The notes below the pieces were generated by a model that saw only the letters and a program-made list of their open reading frames with translations, ran no database searches and was not told where the DNA came from. 64,000 bases of DNA, taken from NCBI GenBank assembly GCA_014378525.1, contig JACMNL010000108.1:1-64000 (forward strand), read 5' to 3'. A program made the translations under genes and the position numbers. This DNA comes from Bacteriovorax sp. GTDB lineage: Bacteria; Bdellovibrionota; Bacteriovoracia; Bacteriovoracales; Bacteriovoracaceae. This document shows, in pieces, positions 14,496 through 22,830 of this stretch (position 1 is the first letter of the stretch; every line of letters begins with the position of its first letter).

Positions 14496-17096
14496 ATGAA
14501 AACAGACGCTCCAAAAGTTATTAAATTAAACGAATATAAAAAACCGGATTACCTGGTTGAAACGGTCGATTTAGTTTTCAATCTCGACAGTACAAAAACT
14601 CTAGTACAGTCAAAAATGAAAATTCAAAAAAATTCAACGGACGCTGCTGCTTTGATTTTAAACGGTGAAGAACTTGTTTTAAAATCAATCAAAGTTAATG
14701 GTGAAACTTTCACTGACTATAAACTTGATGCTGAAGCAAACCTACTAACATTAAATAAAGTTCCGGATTCTTTCACGCTGGAAATTGAAAACGAAATTAA
14801 TCCTGAGGCCAACAAGACTTTAGACGGTCTTTATAAATCTGGAACAATTTTCTGTACTCAAAATGAGCCGGAAGGATTCAGAAGAATTACTTACTACGTT
14901 GACCGTCCGGACAACATGGCGAAGTTCACGACAAAAATTATTGCAGATAAAAAACTTTATCCGATTTTGCTTTCAAACGGTAACCCGGTTGCAAAGGGTG
15001 ATCTTCCAGACGGTAAGCATTTTGTCACATGGGAAGACCCGTTTAAAAAACCTTCTTACCTTTATGCTCTTGTCGCAGGCGATTTAGGATTCATTAAAGA
15101 TACATATAAAACAACTTCAGGGCGTACAGTTGCTCTTGAAATTTATTGTGACAAAGGAAATGAAGATAAGTGTCACCACGCTATGGAGTCGCTGAAAAAA
15201 TCGATGAAGTGGGATGAAGACAGATTCGGCCTTGAGTACGATCTTGATATTTATATGATCGTTGCCGTTGATGCTTTCAACATGGGTGCAATGGAAAACA
15301 AAGGTCTGAATATCTTTAACTCTGCTTACGTTTTAGCAGATCAGAAAAGTGCGACTGATACAAATTTCTACGGGATTGAATCGGTCATTGGTCACGAGTA
15401 CTTCCACAACTGGACCGGAAACAGAATCACTTGCCGCGACTGGTTCCAGTTAACTTTAAAAGAAGGTTTAACAGTTTTCAGAGACCAGGAATTTTCTGCT
15501 GACATGAACTCAAGAAGTGTCGAGAGAATCCAGTCTGTCATGGGACTTCGAGCAGCTCAGTTTGCTGAAGATGCTGGGCCAACATCACATCCGATTAAGC
15601 CAGCTACCTACATGGAAATTAATAACTTCTACACAGCGACTATTTATGAAAAAGGGGCAGAAGTTATCCGCATGATCCAGACACTTTTAGGAGTGGACGG
15701 TTTCAGACGTGGTATGGATAAATATTTTGAGTTATTCGATGGCCAGGCCGTTCGTACGGAAGACTTTATTCATTCAATGAGTGTGGCGAATGACAATTTT
15801 GATTTTACTCAGTTTAAAAACTGGTACGGACAAAACGGAACGCCGCTTTTAACAGCGTCTTCAGTTTACGACGATACAAACAAGCGATTAACTTTAACGT
15901 TGACTCAATCGTTTCCTGCAAATGCACCAGCGGGAGCACTTCCTTATCACATGCCGGTGAGAGTAGGATTAATCGGACCTGACGGAAAAGATTTAGCTGC
16001 AAAAGTTTTAGAATTAAAGCAACCGACTCAGGACTTTGTTTTTGAAAATATCAACGTCAGACCTATCGCTTCTGTGAACCGCGATTTTTCTGCGCCTGTT
16101 AAGTTAACGACAGATCTTTCTTTTAATGACCAGTTATTTTTAATGGCGAACGATTCAGATTCATTCAACAGATTTGAAGCTGCTCAGGTTGTCGCCCAAA
16201 AATTAATTCTTGATTTAATCGAAGATGCAAAAGCAAAACGTCCTCTGGAATTAAATTCTCAGTTCGTTGCTGCTTACGGAAAAATTTTAGCTGACCAGTC
16301 GATTGATGAAGCATTCCGTGCATTATCAATGTCGATTCCGGGAGAAGGAATTCTTCACCAGGAACAGACCGTTGTTTATTATCCGGAAACAGATGCAGTC
16401 AGAACTTTTGTAAAGAAAACGCTGGCGACTGCTCATCAGGAAGTTTTATTAAAACTTTATAAGTCAGTTGATCAGGGAAATGTTTACAAACTTGACCCGA
16501 AATCAATGGGGCAGCGTGATTTGAAAAACAGATGTCTTGATCTTCTTTCATACGTTGCAGGGGATACGTACACTTACCTTCCGTTTGATCAGTTTAAAAA
16601 TGCAACGAACATGACTGATGAAATCGGAGCATTGAGCGTTCTGGTTCACTCGAATTCAAAACACAAAGATGAGGCACTTAAAGCTTTCTATTCTAAATGG
16701 AAATCAGAAACTCTTGTTATGCAGAAGTGGTTAACAGTTCAGGCACAGGCAAGTGATGATTCAACATATGATGTCGTTTTACGTCTTGAAAAAGATGAGG
16801 TTTACGATCGTACGATTCCGAACCTTGTGAGATCGCTGCTTGGACAATTTGTAGCGACAAATAAAGTTCAGTTCAATCACCCCTCAGGTCGCGGTTATAA
16901 ATTAATTGCTGACCGTATGCTGGAGCTTGATAAACTGAACCCACAGGTTGCTTCGAGAATGGCGTCGGGATTCAAGGACTATAAACGTACTCCAAAAAAT
17001 CTTCAGGACCTGATGAAAGTTGAACTTGAGAGAATCATCAAGACCGATGGCCTTTCTAAAAACGTTTACGAAATTGTTTCTAAAATTCTTGCCTAA
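14496..17096 (+). CDS. pepN: Aminopeptidase N (M1 metallopeptidase)
   Basis: 866 residues from ATG 14496, which has AGAGGG 5 nt upstream; the longer frame overlaps the DUF2797 gene and has no ribosome site. Length matches E. coli PepN (870). The substrate-anchoring GAMEN is near residue 264, and HEYFHNWTGNRIT with the downstream glutamate in LKEGLTVFRDQE gives the zinc site HExxH-18-E near 300-323. No signal peptide. It trims N-terminal residues from peptides in the cytoplasm, a plausible part of protein turnover in a predator that digests prey proteins. Confidence 0.96.
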   Translation: MKTDAPKVIKLNEYKKPDYLVETVDLVFNLDSTKTLVQSKMKIQKNSTDAAALILNGEELVLKSIKVNGETFTDYKLDAEANLLTLNKVPDSFTLEIENEINPEANKTLDGLYKSGTIFCTQNEPEGFRRITYYVDRPDNMAKFTTKIIADKKLYPILLSNGNPVAKGDLPDGKHFVTWEDPFKKPSYLYALVAGDLGFIKDTYKTTSGRTVALEIYCDKGNEDKCHHAMESLKKSMKWDEDRFGLEYDLDIYMIVAVDAFNMGAMENKGLNIFNSAYVLADQKSATDTNFYGIESVIGHEYFHNWTGNRITCRDWFQLTLKEGLTVFRDQEFSADMNSRSVERIQSVMGLRAAQFAEDAGPTSHPIKPATYMEINNFYTATIYEKGAEVIRMIQTLLGVDGFRRGMDKYFELFDGQAVRTEDFIHSMSVANDNFDFTQFKNWYGQNGTPLLTASSVYDDTNKRLTLTLTQSFPANAPAGALPYHMPVRVGLIGPDGKDLAAKVLELKQPTQDFVFENINVRPIASVNRDFSAPVKLTTDLSFNDQLFLMANDSDSFNRFEAAQVVAQKLILDLIEDAKAKRPLELNSQFVAAYGKILADQSIDEAFRALSMSIPGEGILHQEQTVVYYPETDAVRTFVKKTLATAHQEVLLKLYKSVDQGNVYKLDPKSMGQRDLKNRCLDLLSYVAGDTYTYLPFDQFKNATNMTDEIGALSVLVHSNSKHKDEALKAFYSKWKSETLVMQKWLTVQAQASDDSTYDVVLRLEKDEVYDRTIPNLVRSLLGQFVATNKVQFNHPSGRGYKLIADRMLELDKLNPQVASRMASGFKDYKRTPKNLQDLMKVELERIIKTDGLSKNVYEIVSKILA

Positions 17097-17108
17097 GGAT
17101 TTACTAAG

Positions 17109-17558
17109 TTGAATTTCAGGCAAAAAGTATTATTTAAAATTATGAATTTCTGGCCTCCTTTCTGGGGGGCCGGCATTCATATTGATCATATTTCAAAAGA
17201 CTTTCTCGAAATAGATGTCTCTCTGAAATTAAAATTCTGGAATAAAAATTACGTCGGTACTCACTACGGTGGATCGCTTTATTCAATGACTGATCCGTTT
17301 TACATGCTGATGCTGATCAATCTTTTGGGCAAAGGTTATATTGTCTGGGATAAAGGGGCGACCATCAGGTTTATAAAACCTGGAATCGGGAAAGTGTTTG
17401 CGCAGTTTCGATTAACAGAAGGACAGCTCTCTGAATTTAAAACCGAGCTCGAATCAAAAAATAAAATTGAACCGGTGTTAACTGTTTATATAAAAGATGA
17501 TGAAGGCCAGGTAATAGCTGAAGTAGATAAAGTTTTATATATCAAAAAGAAACGTTAG
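17109..17558 (+). CDS. Hotdog-fold protein, DUF4442 (thioesterase-like)
   Basis: 149 residues. The GTHYGGSLYSMTDPFYMLML segment is the hotdog central helix with the substrate-side acidic residue; GATIRFIKPGIGKVFAQFRL is the following strand pair, as in DUF4442 and YiiD C-terminal domains. Start is TTG 17109 with AAGGA upstream. It follows pepN by 12 bp and is probably in its operon. Predicted to act on an acyl thioester; the substrate is unknown. Confidence 0.82.
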   Translation: MNFRQKVLFKIMNFWPPFWGAGIHIDHISKDFLEIDVSLKLKFWNKNYVGTHYGGSLYSMTDPFYMLMLINLLGKGYIVWDKGATIRFIKPGIGKVFAQFRLTEGQLSEFKTELESKNKIEPVLTVYIKDDEGQVIAEVDKVLYIKKKR

Positions 17559-17917
17559 ATTTTTTCACAATCCTTTTTTTTCGTTAACGTAAGTCCTGTG
17601 TCTTCTGGATTGAGAGGATCGGGAACTCTGCGCTCGATACTTACAATTTTATTTGCAAGGCCTTTAACCGGTGTGAGTTTTTTCTGCAGTACAATTTTAG
17701 CAGAGATTGCAGCATCGAGATAGGCCCCGATTTGTCCCTGTAAATCAACAGGCATTGTGATGGTGTATTGAGACATGGTCTTTTCATTCACTACAATTGA
17801 AATTCCCACACCACCGCGAACAACTCCCTTTAGAGAGTACTCTCCGCAATCTGTAACTATGTCAGCTTTTGCTAGAACGGGAATAAAAAGCAAAGCGAGC
17901 AGAAGAGAGTATTTCAT
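17555..17917 (-). CDS. Small secreted protein next to the caspase-like gene
   Basis: 120 residues from ATG 17917, chosen because AAGGA lies 8-9 nt upstream and a Sec signal peptide (cleavage near AKA-DI) begins there; a longer frame would run into the upstream gene. The mature domain is beta-rich, with a Cys near each end (TDCGEYS, KKDCEKI). No family recognised. It is 13 bp downstream of the caspase-like gene, so the two are likely co-expressed; an inhibitor, chaperone or co-substrate role is possible but untested. Confidence 0.72.
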   Translation of the reverse strand: MKYSLLLALLFIPVLAKADIVTDCGEYSLKGVVRGGVGISIVVNEKTMSQYTITMPVDLQGQIGAYLDAAISAKIVLQKKLTPVKGLANKIVSIERRVPDPLNPEDTGLTLTKKKDCEKI

Positions 17918-17930
17918 TAAAGCAGATTCC

Positions 17931-19403
17931 TTAAAAAATAATTTTGCGACAAGGATCGTTTGAGTTGAGACTTTGTTTTTGTCTGTACATCTCATCGTAA
18001 AATTTCTTTTCCTGAAGTGCAATTTTTTCTGCAGTGTCGCGGTTTTGTCCGATCGATTTTGCGATTTTCAAACCCTGTTCTTTGGCATCTTTCATTTGAG
18101 GATACTGAGTAAGGATTTGTGTTTGTTTTTCTTTGATGGCCTTCCATCCTTCAAGCGCCGCAAATGCGCTTGCCTGTGAGCCCGGATCTTTTTCAGTTGC
18201 ATTAAATTTTGAAATGCTGGCCATAACTTTATCGGGTTCAGCGCGGATAATATCACTCCAGCTCATGCTTAAAGAAAATTTTCCTGCAACAGGTTTTCCG
18301 CCTTTTCCTTTGAGAGAAGACATTGCAGTGGTAACAAAAGCTTCAGTTTTCGTTAGCATTCCCACACCGAGTTGTTGCTCTTGTCTAATGATGGCGTCCT
18401 GGCCTGCCTTGTAATCGGTTAAAAGTTTTTTTAATTCTTCTCCGTTAAATCCTGACTTTGTTCCGGAACTCGCAGATTGAAGTGCGGTAATTTTATCAAT
18501 CAATACTTTGAACTGCGTATCTCTCGTACAGGCCACACAATCTTTTGAACTCGCAATCAGGTAGTCAGAAAGTTTATCAGCTTTTGGATCGTAGTAATAA
18601 AGATAAGGAGTGATCGCGGCATAAACTTCAGCTACAATCTGGTCATTTTCATCTGTAGAAATCATCGGAAAAGATGCATCAATTGCCTGAGCGCGCGCAG
18701 CTAAAAATGCGCTCTCCAGTGTTTCACCTTTTTTTAAATTCTTCACAAATTTACCGGTAAAAGCACTGTCACCGGCATACCCATAATGCTTTGGCCCTGT
18801 CGCTGTGATTATACATGTATTGGGAGCATTGGTTTTAAGCGCCATCGTATTTCCCGAGTGACAGCTTAAATCTACAATCCCTAATTTGATTCCTTTTTCA
18901 TTAGTTAATTTAACCAGTTCTTCGAGATCATCCATACTCACAAGTGGTGTCCCTGAAAGCTGGTTTAAATCTGTCGTCGCATTTCCACCGGAAACTGCAA
19001 TTAAATGTGTTTTACCTGTTGTCCCTTTTGCGGCACCATGAGTGTTCACCATGATCATCAACTGATCACCGGATTTAATTTCACCCATTAAAATTTTTGC
19101 CTTGTATTCACTGATCATTTTTTTATATGAGTCTGCAGTGAATGATGAAACAGGAGCTTCTGATTTGTTGTATTTTGAAGTCATAATGGCTTCAGTCTCA
19201 GGGTGACCCCCGTTGAAGGAAACCTGGTAGCGCCAGTTGGAAGTTTTTAAAGTATCACCGAAAGTTTTCATCGTGCTGTCGAAGATTGTATCTTTTCCTT
19301 CGGGTTCACCACCGCCACCCATGATCATCATGAAGTTGTCGGCCTTCGCCAGAGGAGAAGTTAAAAAAAGTGCAATGAGAAAGAGAGTTTTAAAATTCAT
19401 CAT
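17931..19403 (-). CDS. Secreted caspase-fold (C13/C14-like) cysteine peptidase candidate
   Basis: 490 residues with a Sec signal peptide (cleavage near AKA-DN, residue 21). The first 270 residues show the caspase-hemoglobinase layout: GDQLMIMVNTHGAA places His122 after a hydrophobic strand, and KLGIVDLSCHSGNTM places Cys181 after the next strand, the His/Cys dyad order of clan CD peptidases. The C-terminal 200 residues are helical with a CVAC pair. A MMIMGGGGEPEGKDTIFD segment follows the signal. I recognise no named family, and specificity cannot be read off. It heads a two-gene unit with a small secreted protein. Confidence 0.7.
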   Translation of the reverse strand: MMNFKTLFLIALFLTSPLAKADNFMMIMGGGGEPEGKDTIFDSTMKTFGDTLKTSNWRYQVSFNGGHPETEAIMTSKYNKSEAPVSSFTADSYKKMISEYKAKILMGEIKSGDQLMIMVNTHGAAKGTTGKTHLIAVSGGNATTDLNQLSGTPLVSMDDLEELVKLTNEKGIKLGIVDLSCHSGNTMALKTNAPNTCIITATGPKHYGYAGDSAFTGKFVKNLKKGETLESAFLAARAQAIDASFPMISTDENDQIVAEVYAAITPYLYYYDPKADKLSDYLIASSKDCVACTRDTQFKVLIDKITALQSASSGTKSGFNGEELKKLLTDYKAGQDAIIRQEQQLGVGMLTKTEAFVTTAMSSLKGKGGKPVAGKFSLSMSWSDIIRAEPDKVMASISKFNATEKDPGSQASAFAALEGWKAIKEKQTQILTQYPQMKDAKEQGLKIAKSIGQNRDTAEKIALQEKKFYDEMYRQKQSLNSNDPCRKIIF

Positions 19404-19447
19404 CTCATTATTAAAACATGAGACTCAGCTTTGGTTCAAGAAAATCC

Positions 19448-19480
19448 CCCCTCCGCAAAAGCTTCCGTTTTCAGGAGGGG
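19448..19480 (-). terminator. Terminator between aldolase and caspase-like genes
   Basis: CCCCTCC (19448-19454) pairs with GGAGGGG (19474-19480), with A/T inner pairing; on the minus strand four T follow. It lies 14 bp after the aldolase stop and in front of the caspase-like gene. Confidence 0.55.
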
Positions 19481-19493
19481 TAACTTATAGATA

Positions 19494-20516
19494 TTATTGA
19501 AGTAAACTTTTTCCAGTTGATTTTAAATCGTCACAGGCAATGGCAATTCTTTCTGTCATTCCTTTTTCTGCGGCCTTTAACCACTCACGAGGATCGTAGT
19601 GTTTTTTAGAGCCAACTTCACCGTCGATCTTTAAAACTTTATCGTAGTTTTTCAACATGAAATCTACTACAGGTCTTGTGTATGTATATTGAGTGTCAGT
19701 ATCGATGTTCATTTTTACAACACCGTATCCAAGTGTTTCGTGAATTTCAGAAAGCTCTGATCCCGATCCACCGTGGAAAACTAAAAAATGTTCTGCTTCT
19801 TTACCAAATTCTTTGGCAACAGCGGCCTGTCCGTCTCTTAAAATTGTCGGCTTTAATTTTACGTTACCTGGTTTGTAAACACCGTGAACGTTGCCGAAAG
19901 TTGCAGCGTACATGAAAGTTCCGATCGGACGTAGAACTTTTGCGATCTGAACCATTTCTTCTTTAGAAGTATAAAGTTTATCAGCAGGAGCGTGATCGTT
20001 ATTTACGCCATCTTCTTCTCCACCAACAACTCCAGTTTCCACTTCAAGAATTAAATCTGATTTAACAAATCTTTCAAGTAACATTTTCGATGTTTTGATA
20101 TTTTCTTCAAGAGGAAGTTCTGATCCGTCGAACATGTGAGAGTTGAAAAGATTTGGTAATCCTTTTGCTCTTCTTTTTTCAGTTTCAGCTACCAGAGGAA
20201 GCATGAATGAATCAACGTATTGTGGATGACAGTGGTCAGTATGAAGTGCGATTAACACATTATATTTTTCTGCAACTAGGTGAACGTGTTGAGCAAGTGA
20301 GATGGCCCCTAACGCCATATCTCCGACAGAACCAGAAGCGAATTTTCCGCCTCCTGTGGACACCTGAATGATCCCGTCAGATTTTTTATCGGCAAACGCT
20401 TTTAGTGCGGCATTGGCCGTCGACATCGATGTGACGTTGATTGCCGGATATGCGTATCCATTTTTTTTAGCGCTTGAGAGCATTTGTTTATATTGTTCTG
20501 GTGTGGCGACAGGCAT
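19494..20516 (-). CDS. fbaA: Class II fructose-bisphosphate aldolase
   Basis: 340 residues of the zinc-dependent class IIA (E. coli/yeast) type. Visible are ALHTDHCHPQYVDSF with zinc and catalytic residues, NSHMFDGSELPLEENI, EVETGVVGGEEDG, VHGVYKPGNVKL and VFHGGSGS. It splits fructose 1,6-bisphosphate in glycolysis or joins trioses in gluconeogenesis. Its leader is unusual: a perfect 7-bp helix can hide the AGGAG ribosome site, and a terminator-like hairpin lies 60 nt further up (separate entries). Confidence 0.95.
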   Translation of the reverse strand: MPVATPEQYKQMLSSAKKNGYAYPAINVTSMSTANAALKAFADKKSDGIIQVSTGGGKFASGSVGDMALGAISLAQHVHLVAEKYNVLIALHTDHCHPQYVDSFMLPLVAETEKRRAKGLPNLFNSHMFDGSELPLEENIKTSKMLLERFVKSDLILEVETGVVGGEEDGVNNDHAPADKLYTSKEEMVQIAKVLRPIGTFMYAATFGNVHGVYKPGNVKLKPTILRDGQAAVAKEFGKEAEHFLVFHGGSGSELSEIHETLGYGVVKMNIDTDTQYTYTRPVVDFMLKNYDKVLKIDGEVGSKKHYDPREWLKAAEKGMTERIAIACDDLKSTGKSLLQ

Positions 20517-20520
20517 TATG

Positions 20521-20550
20521 AACTCCTTGATTGCTTTATTGGGAGGAGTT
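20521..20550 (-). promoter_or_regulatory. Hairpin sequestering the fbaA ribosome-binding site
   Basis: In the minus-strand leader AACTCCT (20550-20544) is perfectly complementary to AGGAGTT (20527-20521), which contains the fbaA Shine-Dalgarno, with a 16-nt loop. The start codon is 5 nt further on. Pairing would block initiation. Confidence 0.5.
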
Positions 20551-20582
20551 TATCCAATCCTCTTCTTTATCGCACTAAAAAT

Positions 20583-20604
20583 TGCACCCGCAGGTGCATT
20601 TTTT
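20583..20604. terminator. Bidirectional terminator-like hairpin between divergent fbaA and E1 genes
   Basis: TGCACC-CGCA-GGTGCA followed by six T on the plus strand and by ATTTTT on the minus strand. It sits where neither neighbouring gene ends, so it is either an attenuator in a leader or the end of a short unannotated transcript. Confidence 0.55.
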
Positions 20605-20657
20605 ATGCAAACTTGGTAAGCTGTTATCTCTTATATTTTTTATGACTTGGGGTATCT

Positions 20658-22703
20658 ATGCTGAAAAAAGTAGAAAAAAAATACTCGGCGAAAAAAACGC
20701 CGAAAGCTGAACTAAAAAAATGGTACGAACTCATGACTCTTGGGCGCTTACTTGATGAGCGTGCACCAAATTATTTAAAACAAGCTGTTGGCTGGTCTTA
20801 CCACGCGCCATACGCAGGCCACGATGGAATTCAACTCGCTATCGGACAAACTTTTGTTCGCGGCGAAGATCATCTTTTCCCATACTACCGCGATATGCTT
20901 ACTGCAATTGCTGCTGGTGTAAATGCTGAAGAAATTATTTTAAACGGGATTTCGAAAGCGACTGACTTAGCTTCTGGCGGCCGTCACATGTCGAATCACT
21001 TTGCTAAACCAGAATGGCACATCCATAACGTTTCTTCGAACACAGGTAACCATACGCTACACGCTGTTGGTGTTGCCCGTGCAATGAAGAGATACAAACA
21101 CAAGGGTGTCGCGTTTTCATCTCAAGGTGAATCTTCTGTATCAGAAGGTTACTGTTATGAAGCGATCAATGGAGCTTCAAATGAAAAACTTCCTGTTGTT
21201 TTCGTTTTCCAGGATAACGGTTACGGAATTTCTGTTCCTAAGCGCGATCAGACAGCGAACGAGCGAGTAGCAGATAACTTTTCAGGATTTTTAAACTTAA
21301 CAATCATTCACTGTGATGGAAAAGATGTTTTCGATTCTATGTCAGCAATGGATGAAGCAAGAAAAATCGCGATTGAAAAATGCGAGCCGGTTATCGTACA
21401 CGCAGACTGCGTTCGTATAGGAAACCACTCAAACTCAGACAAACACGAATGGTATAGAGATGATGCTGAACTGGCCGCTGCTAAAGCTCAGGATCCATAC
21501 CCACGTTACAGAAAAGAACTTCTTGATTCAAAAGTTTTCACTGAAGCTGAACTTAACAAGATCGATGAAGAGCAGAAAAAAGTTGTTCTTGAAGCTCATA
21601 CAAAAGCGATGAAGGCACCAAATCCTGATCCGGCAACGATCTACGATTTTCTTTATGCTGAACCATACGTTTCAACAAAATATCCGGAAGGAATTCACAA
21701 TGCCACGACTGAGCCGATGAAATTCATCGATTCATTAAACGGAACATTGAAAGCAGAATTCCGTCACAACCCAAATACTTTTATCTGGGGCCAGGATATG
21801 GCCAACAAAGAAAAAGGCGGGATCTTTAACGTTTCAAAAGGAATGCAGCAGGAATTCGGAATCGAGCGCGTATTCAACGGGCCGATCGCTGAAGATTATA
21901 TTCTTGGTACTGCAAACGGATTCTCCCGCTTTAGAGATGACATCCGCGTGTGTGTGGAAGGTGCAGAGTTCGCCGACTATTTCTGGCCGGCAATGGAGCA
22001 ATATATCGAGATGTCTCACGACTACTGGAGATCTAACGGCGCGTTCTGCCCGAACGTTGTTATCAGGCTTGCTTCAGGTGGATACATAGGTGGTGGACTT
22101 TATCACTCGCAAAACCTTGAAGGATCTCTTGCTGCCATTCCAGGAATCAGAATCGTTGTTCCGGCATTCGCTGACGACGCTGCAGGATTATTAAGAACAG
22201 CTTTCAGATCTAAAGGGCCTACATTATTTTTAGAGCCAAAAGCATTATACAACTCGAAATCAGCTATGACCCCGGTACCGGAAGATTTCGAAGTTCCGTT
22301 TGGAAAAGCTCGTGTTAGAAGAGAAGGGACTGACTTAACAGTTTTGACATACGGAAACACAGTTCATATGTGTCTTGAAGCCGCAGAAAAATTAGCAGGT
22401 GAAGGTCACAATGTTGAAGTTATCGATCTTCGTTCAATTGTTCCTCTGGATGTAGACGCGATTATAAAGTCAGTGAAAAAAACAAACAAATGTTTGATCG
22501 TTCATGAGGACAAAGTATTCGGCGGATTCGGTGGAGAGTTAGTGGCAATAGTGAACGAAAAAGCTTTTGAACACCTTGATGCTCCGGTTAAGCGCGTTGG
22601 TTCAACGAATACACCGGTAGGATTCAATCGTATACTTGAGAAAGCAATTCTCCCTAATACTGATCGTGCATATCAGGGTATGCTTGATCTCCTAAAGTAC
22701 TAA
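20658..22703 (+). CDS. Fused E1 alpha-beta subunit of branched-chain 2-oxoacid dehydrogenase
   Basis: 681 residues. The first 330 are E1-alpha: FPYYRDML, GRHMSNHF, thiamine-diphosphate segment GESSVSEG...NGAS and QDNGYGISVP. From about 355 the E1-beta half follows: NTFIWGQDMANKEKGGIFNVSKG, FNGPIAEDYILG, EGAEFADYF, LEPKALYNS and VPLD. The enzyme decarboxylates branched-chain (or pyruvate-like) 2-oxoacids as part of a lipoyl multienzyme complex; E2 and E3 are not in the window. Such enzymes supply isovaleryl-type primers for iso-branched fatty acids. Fusion of the two subunits in one chain occurs in several phyla. Substrate is inferred. Confidence 0.9.
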   Translation: MLKKVEKKYSAKKTPKAELKKWYELMTLGRLLDERAPNYLKQAVGWSYHAPYAGHDGIQLAIGQTFVRGEDHLFPYYRDMLTAIAAGVNAEEIILNGISKATDLASGGRHMSNHFAKPEWHIHNVSSNTGNHTLHAVGVARAMKRYKHKGVAFSSQGESSVSEGYCYEAINGASNEKLPVVFVFQDNGYGISVPKRDQTANERVADNFSGFLNLTIIHCDGKDVFDSMSAMDEARKIAIEKCEPVIVHADCVRIGNHSNSDKHEWYRDDAELAAAKAQDPYPRYRKELLDSKVFTEAELNKIDEEQKKVVLEAHTKAMKAPNPDPATIYDFLYAEPYVSTKYPEGIHNATTEPMKFIDSLNGTLKAEFRHNPNTFIWGQDMANKEKGGIFNVSKGMQQEFGIERVFNGPIAEDYILGTANGFSRFRDDIRVCVEGAEFADYFWPAMEQYIEMSHDYWRSNGAFCPNVVIRLASGGYIGGGLYHSQNLEGSLAAIPGIRIVVPAFADDAAGLLRTAFRSKGPTLFLEPKALYNSKSAMTPVPEDFEVPFGKARVRREGTDLTVLTYGNTVHMCLEAAEKLAGEGHNVEVIDLRSIVPLDVDAIIKSVKKTNKCLIVHEDKVFGGFGGELVAIVNEKAFEHLDAPVKRVGSTNTPVGFNRILEKAILPNTDRAYQGMLDLLKY

Positions 22704-22720
22704 TCATTTTTTTACTTATT

Positions 22721-22754
22721 CCCCTTCGATATTTTCAGAAGGGGAATTCTTTTT
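22721..22754 (+). terminator. Intrinsic terminator of the E1 gene
   Basis: CCCCTTC (22721-22727) and GAAGGGG (22738-22744) form a 7-bp stem with a 10-nt loop, followed by AATTCTTTTT, 17 nt past the stop codon. Confidence 0.8.
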
Positions 22755-22830
22755 CCACTTACATTCTCTTAGTGCATTTTAATTTTCGTGCTATTCTTAT
22801 CTAAGTGATTCTTATTTATCTGGACTACTG

